A stretch of 64,000 bases of DNA from Methanobrevibacter sp. (GTDB lineage: Archaea > Methanobacteriota > Methanobacteria > Methanobacteriales > Methanobacteriaceae): positions 1 to 64,000 of the forward strand of contig NZ_JAFRSC010000034.1 of the NCBI RefSeq assembly GCF_017427765.1. The letters are read 5' to 3'. A program made the position numbers and the translations under genes. The notes under the pieces are model-generated. The model did no database searches and was not told where the DNA came from. It saw only the letters and a list, made by a program, of their open reading frames with translations. Positions 1 to 8,260 of the stretch are shown here, one piece after another. Every line of letters begins with the position of its first letter. Position 1 is the stretch's first letter.

Positions 1-132
1 AAAAAATTAAGAATGGCAAAAGCAAACAAACAAAATAGGAGAATTCCAATCTGGGCTTATGCTAAAACTAACCGTAAACTTAGATACAGACCAAAACCTA
101 GACATTGGAGAAGAAACAGTCTTAAATTATAA
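1..132 (+). CDS. rpl39e: 50S ribosomal protein L39e (partial, 5' end outside window)
   Basis: Structural protein lining the exit tunnel of the large ribosomal subunit, found only in archaea and eukaryotes. The frame is open from base 1 and ends with TAA at 130-132, giving 43 residues. The sequence is very basic, with the family motifs KQNRRIPIW and [14 protein letters not shown]. The family is about 51 residues, so roughly eight N-terminal residues lie upstream; the ATG at 13 is internal. It is followed 11 bases later by L31e, the usual archaeal order, and is probably the first visible gene of a translation operon. Confidence 0.95.
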   Translation, partial: KKLRMAKANKQNRRIPIWAYAKTNRKLRYRPKPRHWRRNSLKL

Positions 133-143
133 GAGGGGTTAAT

Positions 144-389
144 ATGGAAAGAGTTTACACAATTCCACTTAGAAATGTAAAAAATGTCAAAAGGACTATC
201 AGAGCTCCTAGAGCTATTAGAGAAGTACAAAACTTCTTAACTAAACACATGAAAGCTGAAGAAGTTAAACTTGATGAGTCTATCAATCATGCAATTTGGG
301 AAAGAGGTATTCAAAAAATACCTTCTAAAATTACTGTAAAAGCAGTTAAAGATGATGATGGTGTTGTAAAAGCTACTTTAGTAGAATAG
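144..389 (+). CDS. rpl31e: 50S ribosomal protein L31e
   Basis: Large-subunit protein located near the peptide exit tunnel. The 81 residues match the family length, and the sequence [11 protein letters not shown] followed by the basic [13 protein letters not shown] region is diagnostic. A GAGGGG ribosome-binding sequence precedes the ATG. It sits between L39e and aIF6, and the short gaps point to one transcript. Confidence 0.97.
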   Translation: MERVYTIPLRNVKNVKRTIRAPRAIREVQNFLTKHMKAEEVKLDESINHAIWERGIQKIPSKITVKAVKDDDGVVKATLVE

Positions 390-433
390 CTACAGTGCCT
401 TCGCCATATATTTGATTAATGTGAGGTAACAAT

Positions 434-1108
434 ATGTTGAAAAGAGTTGATATTGTAGGAAATCCGAATATAGGAGTATTTATTCTTGCAACTGATGATG
501 TAGCTATTGTTCCTTATAATCTTTTGGATGAAAAAGCTGAAATAATTAAGGAAACATTGGAAGTTGATATTGTTAAATCTTCTATTTCCGGCAGTAATCT
601 TATAGGATCTTTAGCTGTTGCTAATTCAAATGGTATCGTTGTTTCCCCACACATTTTAGATAGAGAAGTTAAGCAATTTGAAGAATTGGGCTTGAAAGTC
701 GCTGCAATTCCTTCACAGTATACTGCTGTTGGAAATGTTGTCGCAGCCAATGATAATGGCGCTATCGTAAGTCCTTTCTTGTCTGAAGAAGCATGCAATG
801 TAATTGAAGAGACTTTGGACGTTGATGTTGAATCCCGCTCAATCAGCGGAAGCGACATTGTAGGTTCTTTAATTAAAGTTACCAACAACGGATTTTTAAT
901 TACAAAAAATGCAATTTCCAGTGAAATTAACTTAGCTCGTAAAGTATTTGGTGTAGAAGGAGATATTGGTACTGTCGGTAAAGGTATTTCTTTAGTTGGA
1001 GCTTGTTCCATTGCAAATTCACATGGTGCAATAGTGGCTAAAGATAGTACTGGTCCTGAAATGGCTAGAGTTGAAGAAGCATTAGGCTTTTTAGATGATA
1101 ATTTTTAA
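434..1108 (+). CDS. eif6: Translation initiation factor aIF6
   Basis: Anti-association factor that binds the large ribosomal subunit and keeps it from joining the small subunit too early. At 224 residues it is the normal size. The five-fold pseudosymmetric (pentein) fold is visible as repeats of the type GSNLIGSLAVANSNGIVVSP, GNVVAANDNGAIVSP, GSDIVGSLIKVTNNGFLIT and GACSIANSHGAIVA. A GTGAGGT ribosome-binding site precedes the ATG. It lies between L31e and LX, as in other methanogens. Confidence 0.96.
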   Translation: MLKRVDIVGNPNIGVFILATDDVAIVPYNLLDEKAEIIKETLEVDIVKSSISGSNLIGSLAVANSNGIVVSPHILDREVKQFEELGLKVAAIPSQYTAVGNVVAANDNGAIVSPFLSEEACNVIEETLDVDVESRSISGSDIVGSLIKVTNNGFLITKNAISSEINLARKVFGVEGDIGTVGKGISLVGACSIANSHGAIVAKDSTGPEMARVEEALGFLDDNF

Positions 1109-1132
1109 TTAATATATCATGAGGGATTTTAT

Positions 1133-1357
1133 ATGATAACAAAAATTTACAGAGTTAAAGGTACTTTTGTAATGGGCGATGAATATCATAAATTTGTAAA
1201 AGAATACAAAGCTACTTGCGAAGCTGACATTGAAGAAAAAATCTACGAACGCTTTGGAAGTAAACATGCTATCAACAGGAATCAAATTTCTATCGAATCT
1301 ATTGAAGAAATTGCTCCTGAAGATGTTCAAGACCCTATTGTAAAAGAGATTTTATAG
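1133..1357 (+). CDS. rpl18a: 50S ribosomal protein LX (L18a)
   Basis: Archaeal counterpart of eukaryotic L20/L18a, a peripheral large-subunit protein. It has 74 residues, the normal archaeal single-domain length, with IYRVKGTFVMGDEYHKFVKEY at the N-terminus (a truncated statement of the motif would be YRVKGTF) and a C-terminal half containing YERFGSKH. GAGGGATTTTAT precedes the ATG. It is 16 bases upstream of prefoldin alpha, a gene order conserved in Methanobacteriales. Confidence 0.92.
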   Translation: MITKIYRVKGTFVMGDEYHKFVKEYKATCEADIEEKIYERFGSKHAINRNQISIESIEEIAPEDVQDPIVKEIL

Positions 1358-1373
1358 ATTTGTTGGTGTTACT

Positions 1374-1808
1374 ATGGAAGATCAGCAAAGATTAAACAAT
1401 CTTCTTAATGAAATGAACGCATACAGGCAACAGGCTGAATTAATTCAACAGCAAATTGACTTAATTCAAACCTCCATTGCTGAAGTGGATGCTCTATTCA
1501 ATACTTTAGAAGATATTGAAGGCAAAGAATCCGTTGAAGCATTCGTACCTGTAGGTGCAGGTTCTTTTATTAAAGGAGAGCTTAAAAGTACTGATGAAAT
1601 TATTGTAAGTATCGGTTCAGGTCTTGCTGTTAAAAAAGATGCAGACGGCGCCCGTGAAATACTCACAGGCCAAAAAGAAGATTTAAAAGATAGTTTGGAT
1701 AAAATGTTGGCTAACTTACAACAGTGCACTGACATTGTTGCAAATCTTCAGGCTCAAGCTGAGCAGATTGCCGCTGCAGCTCAAGGCAACATGACCCAAA
1801 TGAGATAA
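1374..1808 (+). CDS. pfdA: Prefoldin subunit alpha
   Basis: Subunit of the hexameric alpha2-beta4 prefoldin chaperone, which captures unfolded proteins and passes them to the thermosome. The 144 residues show two long coiled-coil helices (about residues 1-45 and 95-140, rich in Q, E, A and L) flanking a beta-hairpin segment with FVPVGAGSFIKGEL, a hallmark of the alpha subunit. It is the last gene of the translation operon; T-rich sequence follows directly. Confidence 0.95.
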   Translation: MEDQQRLNNLLNEMNAYRQQAELIQQQIDLIQTSIAEVDALFNTLEDIEGKESVEAFVPVGAGSFIKGELKSTDEIIVSIGSGLAVKKDADGAREILTGQKEDLKDSLDKMLANLQQCTDIVANLQAQAEQIAAAAQGNMTQMR

Positions 1809-1817
1809 ATACTTTTA

Positions 1818-1856
1818 CAATTTTTTCAATTTTTCTATTTTTTCTATTTTTTTTCG
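1818..1856 (+). terminator. Oligo-T terminator after pfdA
   Basis: Four closely spaced T-runs (4-8 bases each) follow the pfdA stop, the usual archaeal intrinsic termination signal. No strong hairpin is needed or seen. Confidence 0.6.
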
Positions 1857-1883
1857 TAATTCTTAACCTATTTTTAAATGCCT

Positions 1884-1891
1884 TTAAATAG
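1884..1891 (+). promoter_or_regulatory. BoxA (TATA) promoter for ftsY operon
   Basis: TTTAAATA lies about 62-69 bases upstream of the ftsY start codon, in the gap after the pfdA terminator. It predicts transcription starting near 1912-1917 with a short leader. The assignment rests on motif and position only. Confidence 0.5.
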
Positions 1892-1952
1892 TATAAAAAA
1901 GGTAAATATTAACAATATAAATTTTTAACTAAACTAAAAGGTTGGGTTAATT

Positions 1953-3398
1953 TTGTTTGAATCATTAAAAAAGAAGTTTTCACGTACCAGTGAAAAATTA
2001 GAAGAAGAGCTTATTGAAGAAGCTGAAGCAGAAGATAACCTTCAAGAGGAAAAAGGTACCAGATTTTCATTTTTCTCATTTGGCCGTAAAGATAAAGAGG
2101 AAGAAGAGAAAGAAGATGAATCTAATTTGCTTCCAGAACCTGAAATCGATGAGGCTCCTCAAGATGAAGTGGAATCTGTTGAGGATGAACAGCCTATAGA
2201 AGAGGATGAATCCGAAGATGATAATGAAGAAAAATCAGGGTTCCTTTCCAGATTCAGGTCTAGTGATAAATCAGATGATGAGGAATCTGACAGTGAAGAG
2301 TTAGAAGAAACCGAAGAACCGGTCGAAGAGGAGAAGAAATCTCACTTCTGGAGCAGAAATAAGGATAAAAGTGATGATGAAGATTCTCAAGAGGATGAAT
2401 CTCTTGAAGATGATACCGAAGAGGAGAAGAAATCTCACTTCTGGAGCAGAAATAAGAAAGATAATGAAGATGTTTCTGCTGACGGTGAAGCCAAAGGAGG
2501 TTTATTCTCATTTGTTCGAGAAAAGACAATTTCTGAAAAACATGTGGAAGATATCCTATTCGAACTTGAAATGGAACTTCTGCAGGGTGATGTAGCTATG
2601 GAAGTTGCTTCAGAAGTTGTAGACAGTGTAAAAGATGACCTTGTAGGTAAAAAAATCAAAAGAAGCAATGACATTACAGAATACACTTATCTTGCTTTGA
2701 AAAATGCTGTAGCTGAAATCATTGACATTCCAGGTAAATCAATGACCGAAATGATTGAAGCCAAAAAGCAGCAAGGCGAACCTCTGGTTGTAATGTTTGT
2801 AGGTATCAACGGTACAGGTAAAACCACAACAATCGGAAAATTGGCCAACTATTATCTCAAAAAAGGTTACACTCCTGTAATTGCAGCATCTGATACATTC
2901 AGGGCAGGTGCTATCGAACAGGTTACTTATCATGCTGATAACGTTGGTGTTAAAATCATTAAGCACAAGAAAGGCTCAGATCCTGCAGCCGTTGCATTTG
3001 ATGCTGTAGAGCATGCAAAAGCTCAGGGAAAAGAACTGGTTTTAATCGACACTGCAGGAAGAATGCAGACCAACACCAACCTTATGGATGAAATGAAAAA
3101 GATTAAAAGAGTCTCCAAACCTGATTTGGTCATATTTGTAGGTGATGCTTTAACAGGTAACGACGCAACAGAACAGGCTAAAAAGTTCAATGAAGCCATT
3201 GACATTGACGGAGTTATCCTCACTAAAGCAGATGCAGACAGTAAAGGTGGAGCATCTCTTTCAATTGGTTATGTAATCCAAAAGCCTATCATGTTTTTAG
3301 GTATGGGTCAGGGCTATGATGATATTATGGAATATGACGCCGACTGGATGCTTAATCAGTTGTTTTCTGAAGACGAAGCAGTAGAAGCTGAGGAATAA
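1953..3398 (+). CDS. ftsY: Signal recognition particle receptor FtsY
   Basis: SRP receptor GTPase that docks SRP-ribosome complexes at the membrane. It starts with TTG. The C-terminal NG domain is canonical: P-loop GINGTGKTTTIGK near residues 285-297, DTFRAGAIEQ, DTAGRMQ near 365 and the TKADADSKGG specificity loop near 423. The first 190 residues are a highly acidic region carrying several aromatic/basic patches (KKKFSR at the N-terminus, FSFFSFGRK, GFLSRFRS, KSHFWSRNK twice, GLFSFVREK) separated by E/D runs. The two KSHFWSRNK copies repeat with a 93-base period at DNA level. At 481 residues it is longer than minimal archaeal FtsY because of this region. The next gene starts 4 bases after the stop. 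Confidence 0.95.
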   Translation: MFESLKKKFSRTSEKLEEELIEEAEAEDNLQEEKGTRFSFFSFGRKDKEEEEKEDESNLLPEPEIDEAPQDEVESVEDEQPIEEDESEDDNEEKSGFLSRFRSSDKSDDEESDSEELEETEEPVEEEKKSHFWSRNKDKSDDEDSQEDESLEDDTEEEKKSHFWSRNKKDNEDVSADGEAKGGLFSFVREKTISEKHVEDILFELEMELLQGDVAMEVASEVVDSVKDDLVGKKIKRSNDITEYTYLALKNAVAEIIDIPGKSMTEMIEAKKQQGEPLVVMFVGINGTGKTTTIGKLANYYLKKGYTPVIAASDTFRAGAIEQVTYHADNVGVKIIKHKKGSDPAAVAFDAVEHAKAQGKELVLIDTAGRMQTNTNLMDEMKKIKRVSKPDLVIFVGDALTGNDATEQAKKFNEAIDIDGVILTKADADSKGGASLSIGYVIQKPIMFLGMGQGYDDIMEYDADWMLNQLFSEDEAVEAEE

Positions 3399-3402
3399 GT
3401 TT

Positions 3403-4455
3403 ATGAATCCGAGATTATGTTTATTGCCGTTCATAGCAATTGTGGTAATGCTGATAGCATGGTTTGCTTTATTTGGAGGTATGGGCGAACAGCCGGGTGA
3501 TGTTTCAATAGCTGTCACCGGTGATGTTATGTTTGCCCGTAATATGGCAGGTGTATTAAGCAGCGGCGAGTCTCCTTTTGCTAATGTCAGCAATGTTACT
3601 TCAAATGTGGATTTGCTTTTAATTAACTTTGAAAATGCGGCAACCAGCTCGAATAATGCTGTTAAAAGTGATATTCCTTTAAAATGTGATCCGAAATTTG
3701 TTGATCTTGCTCGTGCCAATAACAATACTGTTGCGGCTCTTGCAAACAACCATGTATGCGATTATGGTATTGATGGAATGAGAGATACCATTTCAAACCT
3801 TGAAAAGGCAAATATAACTCACTTTGGAGCTGGTGAAAATGAAGATGAAGCTCACAAACCTGTCAGTCAGGTAATCAACGGCAGAAATATATCCATATTC
3901 AATTATATGGATTCAAATAATTTTGCAGAATACAGTTATGACCAGATACCTTATGCTAACGGCTCATCACCTGGATATTCAGCATATGGCAGTGATGTTG
4001 CACAAAAACAAATTTCCGAAGCTAAAAAGGCAGGAAATGTCGTTATTGTATTCATGCATTATGGAAATGAATATTCTCTTTCACCTAACAGTGACCAAAC
4101 AAAAATTTCCCATGAACTCATTGATGCGGGCGCTGATGTTGTAATCGGTTCTCATCCTCACGTTGTTCAGGGAATTGAGATGTATAACGGTAAACCAATC
4201 TTTTACAGTTTAGGTGATTTTATATTTGATTTGCAAAGAGAAAATACTCTCGATTCGTATTTTGTTCAGATAGACTTGGTTAATGACACTGGGGTCTGCA
4301 CTGTTTATCCGGTTCATTTAACCAATTACGTACCTCATTATGTCGATGCGGATAGTGGAAATGCACTTTTAAATTCACTATCTCCGAAATGCAGTGAAAT
4401 GGAAATTAATGACGGTATAGGAAAACTGAAATTTAATTTAACCGAAGGTGATTAA
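3403..4455 (+). CDS. CapA-family metallophosphoesterase, membrane-anchored
   Basis: Related to the PGA_cap/CapA calcineurin-like phosphoesterases associated with poly-gamma-glutamate capsules. An uncleaved-looking N-terminal membrane segment (residues 4-27) places the catalytic domain outside the cell. Visible motifs are TGDVMFAR, INFENA, LANNHVCDYG, MHYGNEY, GSHPHVVQG and YSLGDFIFD, the expected metal-binding set. It lies 4 bases after ftsY and overlaps the next gene by 8 bases, so the three are probably co-transcribed. Whether it acts on a capsule or on pseudomurein-related polymers cannot be told from the sequence. Confidence 0.85.
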   Translation: MNPRLCLLPFIAIVVMLIAWFALFGGMGEQPGDVSIAVTGDVMFARNMAGVLSSGESPFANVSNVTSNVDLLLINFENAATSSNNAVKSDIPLKCDPKFVDLARANNNTVAALANNHVCDYGIDGMRDTISNLEKANITHFGAGENEDEAHKPVSQVINGRNISIFNYMDSNNFAEYSYDQIPYANGSSPGYSAYGSDVAQKQISEAKKAGNVVIVFMHYGNEYSLSPNSDQTKISHELIDAGADVVIGSHPHVVQGIEMYNGKPIFYSLGDFIFDLQRENTLDSYFVQIDLVNDTGVCTVYPVHLTNYVPHYVDADSGNALLNSLSPKCSEMEINDGIGKLKFNLTEGD

Positions 4456-6262
4456 TATTAACTTTAAAAAAATATTTGTCATTTGTGCGATTTTAAGCGT
4501 GCTTTTATGCTTAAGCTGTGTCAGTGCAAGTGATATCAATCAGACAACCCAGACGGCATCTGCAGATTTGGATGTGAGTGCTGCGGATGATAATAGTGCT
4601 GTTTTGAAAAGTAGTGATGAAAATGCGTTAGGTTCAAATTCTTCTGAGGTTATCCCTACAACTTATAAGACAACTTCAGGATCTTTATTCAATAAGAATG
4701 ACAGATTTACCTTCCAGCTTTTGGATGAAAACGGTGCAGGCATTGCCAACAAGTCAATTCAACTCACTTTTAGCAATAAGGTTTCAAACTTTACTACAAA
4801 TGCTAAAGGGGAAGTATCCTATAAGCTGTTTGCAAGAGGAAATCATGTAATCAGCTTTTTATTTGATGAAGATGGTTACGCTCCTGTAAGCGTTTCCAAA
4901 AAGGTTACAATAATTGACACATCAAAAACCACTCTTAAAGGTTCAAATTATGTGGCTTATGTTGGTGCGGACAATCCGTTCACCGTCACCCTGTCTGCCG
5001 CTGGAGTAGTGCTGCCTGACCAGAAGGTAAAAATTACAATTGTCGGCAAGACTTATACTGCAACTACTAATGCTAACGGTAAGGCTAGTTTAAAAATCAA
5101 TTTGGCCAAACCAAATACATATCCTGTCAAATATTCCTTTAGCGCAACTAAAATGCTTAAAGCAAGCAGCGGTTCTGCAAAAATCACTGTTAAAAAAGGA
5201 ATGCCGACAAGCATTGTAAGAATGAATTCAATCACTTATAAGCACCAGACAAGCGATCCTTTCATTGTAAAATATAAGGATGTCCGTGGAAATCCTCTGG
5301 CTTACAAAACTCTTGTATTTAAAATCAATAAAAAGACTTATACCAAAAAGACAGACAAAAACGGAATGGCTCAAATCGACATCAAACTGAATAAGGGTTC
5401 ATATACTCTTACAGTTGATTCATACAATACTGCAGTTTATAAGAAATCTTCAAACTCTTATACTGTTAAAGTAAAATCCGATACTGTTTTAAACAACGGT
5501 TTCTGGCTGTTTGGAAGTGACATGAAAAAGGTAAATCTTAAAACAATGGCCGATTACGGTGTTAATCAGATATTTTTAAATTCATATGCGGTAACATTAT
5601 ATGGAAAATCTGCCGTTTCCAATTTCGCAACCCAAGCCAAATCACTGGGCATCAATGTGCACATCTGGATGCAGGTATTCAATGACGGAAACTGGATTGC
5701 AGCGGTTAACAAGGACGGATCATTAAAATATTCCCTATACAATTCAATCATTAACGATGCAAAGGATTATGCTAAAATTAATGGTGTTGCCGGAATTCAC
5801 TTTGATTATTTGAGATTCCCTGGAACTGCATATAAGTACAAAAATGCTGTTGAAGCCATTAATTACTTTACAAAACAGGCCTGTGATGCTCTTCACAAGC
5901 AAAGCTCATCAATCATTGTTTCTGCTGCCGTAATGCCTGAACCTAATTCAATGAAGTACTATTACGGTCAGGATATTCCTACCATGAGCAAATATCTGGA
6001 TGTTATTGTTCCTATGATTTATAAAGGAAACTATGGAGCAAGTTCTTCATGGATTAAAACCACAACAGAAGCCTTCATTAAAATGTCCAACGGTGCTCAG
6101 GTATGGAGCGGTCTTCAGGGTTACTATTCCGACAGCAATGTCAAAAAACTGCCGGTTTCATCAATGAAAAAAGATGCTGATAATGCAATTGCCGGCGGAG
6201 CCAGTGGTGTAATAGTATTTAGATATTCATTATTTAACCTGATTGACTTTGCAGCTCTTTAG
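4448..6262 (+). CDS. Secreted Ig-like repeat protein with TIM-barrel glycoside-hydrolase-like domain
   Basis: N-terminal signal peptide (residues 1-27, ending CVSASD), then three or four Ig-like (Big_1-type) modules, recognisable by repeated TNANGKASLKINL and TDKNGMAQIDIKL strands. From about residue 345 to 604 there is a domain beginning NNGFWLFGSDMKKVN and containing GINVHIWMQVFNDGNW, IHFDYLRFPG and VIVPMIYKGNYG. The FDYLRFPG pattern resembles the catalytic strand of COG1649/DUF4015-type glycoside hydrolases. It may be a wall-active enzyme displayed on an Ig stalk. The GTG at 4448 is part of the GGTGAT ribosome-binding sequence; the true initiator could be the ATT at 4457. It overlaps the CapA-like gene by 8 bases. 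Confidence 0.75.
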   Translation: MININFKKIFVICAILSVLLCLSCVSASDINQTTQTASADLDVSAADDNSAVLKSSDENALGSNSSEVIPTTYKTTSGSLFNKNDRFTFQLLDENGAGIANKSIQLTFSNKVSNFTTNAKGEVSYKLFARGNHVISFLFDEDGYAPVSVSKKVTIIDTSKTTLKGSNYVAYVGADNPFTVTLSAAGVVLPDQKVKITIVGKTYTATTNANGKASLKINLAKPNTYPVKYSFSATKMLKASSGSAKITVKKGMPTSIVRMNSITYKHQTSDPFIVKYKDVRGNPLAYKTLVFKINKKTYTKKTDKNGMAQIDIKLNKGSYTLTVDSYNTAVYKKSSNSYTVKVKSDTVLNNGFWLFGSDMKKVNLKTMADYGVNQIFLNSYAVTLYGKSAVSNFATQAKSLGINVHIWMQVFNDGNWIAAVNKDGSLKYSLYNSIINDAKDYAKINGVAGIHFDYLRFPGTAYKYKNAVEAINYFTKQACDALHKQSSSIIVSAAVMPEPNSMKYYYGQDIPTMSKYLDVIVPMIYKGNYGASSSWIKTTTEAFIKMSNGAQVWSGLQGYYSDSNVKKLPVSSMKKDADNAIAGGASGVIVFRYSLFNLIDFAAL

Positions 6263-6585
6263 GCTTTGATGTATGAATAACGCATTAAATGATGGTAAAA
6301 TTAACCGATGAATGTTTAATTTAATTGATATGGCTTGTCATATCTTTTAAATTTCTTATTTTTTTTATAGCTTTTCTGGATATTTATATTTTTAATTTGT
6401 TAATAAGTCATTATTCTTAATTCCAATTCAACTGATTTGAATTTATTAAAGCCCAATTCTTTTTAGTTTATGTTTTTAATTCATTTTTTGATACATTTAT
6501 ATATATTTTAGCTAATTTAATTGATTTTAGATGGTTTTAGCTTTTAAAAAGATTTAAATAGTGTTTAAAATATAGTCATGTATAC
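6263..6585. other. AT-rich intergenic region with BoxA promoter
   Basis: 323 bases with no supported gene. Several T-runs near 6359-6365 may terminate the ftsY operon. TTTAAATA at 6553-6560 is a good BoxA for the next gene and predicts a start of transcription close to 6583-6588. Confidence 0.5.
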
Positions 6586-7818
6586 ATGTATTTTTTTAGA
6601 AATTCTGGAGGTGAAATTATTTCGTTTAAAAATACAGTTGCACTCCTTTCAGTTGCTGTGATATTTTTTATGATAGTAGGTTGTGTCGCTGCGGCTGATG
6701 GTGATGCAGGCACTGCTTCGAATTCATCTCAAACACCTGAAAAGGAGGTAGTTCGAAACGCCTCATTCTGCAGGGTTCCCGAATCAAATTATATTGTCGG
6801 CGATACCTTTGAAATTACACTTAAGGATGATAATAACGGTTCAACACTCGCCAACAAAAGTGTCTATTTCCTGGTTAACAACAAAATAACAGACACATAC
6901 ACTGATGAAAACGGTTCAGCAAAGTTCCTGTTAAACCTGTCCAAGGGCACTTATGACCTTAAGGTCTTTTTAAATGAAAGCGGTTACAAGAAAACTCACG
7001 GTTATAAAAAGATATTGGTGCTTTCAAAACCTGTTTCTACCGTTAAGGGAACTGACTTAAAGGCTTATGCCGGAATTAAGAAAACTTTCAAGGTCACTTT
7101 AAATGCAGACGGCATGCCAATCTCAGGGCGTAAGGTCAAATTTGTCTTAAACAAAAAGACATATAATGCAAGGACAAACGCAAACGGTCAGGCTTCAATA
7201 ACAGTCTATCTGTCTAAAGGAACCTACACTGTTAAATATTATTATGCCGGAGAACACAACATCAAAGCTTCTTCAGGAAAGGCTAAAATAACTGTGAATC
7301 TGAAAAATAATCCGTACAAGACAAAATACAGACATGTTTACATTGATGCAGACGGCGGATTTACCAAGGCTTTTCTAAACGACATTGCAAGCAAACTTCG
7401 TAAAGCCGGCTGGAAAGTTACCGTTTATGGAATCGGTCCAGGACAGCACAGCAAAAATTACAAGAAAGTGAAAAATGCTGTTTACATGCCGTTTTACAAT
7501 GGACTGTGTGCCGCTACAATCAAAGAAATGACCTATAAGTATTACGGTGGAGTATTGAAAAAGAACAAGGCTGTACTTGCTCCTTCCTGGTATACTGATC
7601 AGTGGGTTTCTGAAAAGATGAGTCAATACAGAAACGACATTACCAAAATCAAATACCTCAAAAGGGCATGGGATGACAATTTCTCACCGTCCAAATTCAA
7701 AGGACTGAGCGAACCGGCCAAATTCATGACAAAAAATAACATCAAATATTCTGTCGGCGATACGACATACAAGATTGTAGAGCAGTTCCTCTATGGTGGA
7801 TGGGACGCTCACCATTAA
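6586..7818 (+). CDS. Secreted Ig-like repeat protein with uncharacterised C-terminal domain
   Basis: A hydrophobic signal sequence (about residues 14-36) is followed by two Ig-like modules (residues 55-240, with TDENGSAKFLLNL and TNANGQASITVYL strands). The C-terminal domain (about 243-410) is one I do not recognise by name. It contains YIDADGGFTKAF, GIGPGQHSKNYK, FYNGLCAATIKEM and LKRAWDDNFSPSKFKGLSEP, and similar domains occur in other methanobrevibacter surface proteins. The ATG at 6586 lacks a ribosome-binding site and would be leaderless. A GGAGGTGA at 6607-6614 lies inside the frame, so initiation at the following ATT codon is an alternative. The preceding gene has the same Ig scaffold with a different C-terminal domain. 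Confidence 0.75.
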   Translation: MYFFRNSGGEIISFKNTVALLSVAVIFFMIVGCVAAADGDAGTASNSSQTPEKEVVRNASFCRVPESNYIVGDTFEITLKDDNNGSTLANKSVYFLVNNKITDTYTDENGSAKFLLNLSKGTYDLKVFLNESGYKKTHGYKKILVLSKPVSTVKGTDLKAYAGIKKTFKVTLNADGMPISGRKVKFVLNKKTYNARTNANGQASITVYLSKGTYTVKYYYAGEHNIKASSGKAKITVNLKNNPYKTKYRHVYIDADGGFTKAFLNDIASKLRKAGWKVTVYGIGPGQHSKNYKKVKNAVYMPFYNGLCAATIKEMTYKYYGGVLKKNKAVLAPSWYTDQWVSEKMSQYRNDITKIKYLKRAWDDNFSPSKFKGLSEPAKFMTKNNIKYSVGDTTYKIVEQFLYGGWDAHH

Positions 7819-7820
7819 TG

Positions 7821-7843
7821 AAGGTTTATTTTTTTTAAACCTT
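7821..7843. terminator. Bidirectional terminator hairpin between convergent genes
   Basis: AAGGTTTA at 7821-7828 pairs with TAAACCTT at 7836-7843 around a T-rich loop. It sits exactly between the ends of two convergent genes and gives T-runs on the plus strand. Confidence 0.65.
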
Positions 7844-8220
7844 TACCATTTTCTTTTTGACAAGGCTTTAAGCCTCTTTTTTTCTATATTTTTCTTTTTA
7901 TCTGACTGATACTGTTTTTTCTGGCGGTTGGTTGTTGTTTCGTTATTTCGCATTACTGTTATCAAATCTATATCGTTTCCTTTACAGGCCATCAGCACTC
8001 TGATTTCTCTGTAATCTTTAGATGGTGGTGCCTTAAATACCACGGCATATTTTTCCCGCTCAACGTGCTCCCAGCTGACAGGTTCCTCATTCATCAGACA
8101 GTCAACGACATATTCTCTTGAAATGCCGTTTTCATCAAGCCTTTCAATGAAATGTCTGTTTTCAAAGCACCAGTTAATGCTTGCGGTATCTCCCATTATA
8201 AATTTGTCAAAAACATTCAT
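7843..8220 (-). CDS. DUF4258-like small protein
   Basis: 125 residues. The N-terminal half (INWCFENRHFIERLDENGIS, DCLMNEEPVSWEH, YAVVFKAPPSKDYREIRVLMAC) has the layout of DUF4258, a RelE-like fold family often linked to toxin or RNA-related functions. The C-terminal 35 residues are very basic (RQKKQYQSDKKKNIEKKRLK), suggesting nucleic-acid binding. The start is the ATG at 8220; a TTG one codon upstream is less likely. It stands alone with no obvious antitoxin partner, so a toxin role is only a possibility. Confidence 0.6.
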   Translation of the reverse strand: MNVFDKFIMGDTASINWCFENRHFIERLDENGISREYVVDCLMNEEPVSWEHVEREKYAVVFKAPPSKDYREIRVLMACKGNDIDLITVMRNNETTTNRQKKQYQSDKKKNIEKKRLKALSKRKW

Positions 8221-8260
8221 CAAGTAAAATTTATTATAATCTTACAATAAAAATATTTTC

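Noticed and set aside
514..1011. Long minus-strand frame opposite aIF6
   Set aside because: It is antisense to a well-recognised gene, has low-complexity Ser/Thr-rich translation and no ribosome-binding site.
7843..8220. Toxin-antitoxin pair involving the DUF4258-like gene
   Set aside because: No adjacent small partner gene is present on either side, so only the single-gene description is supported.
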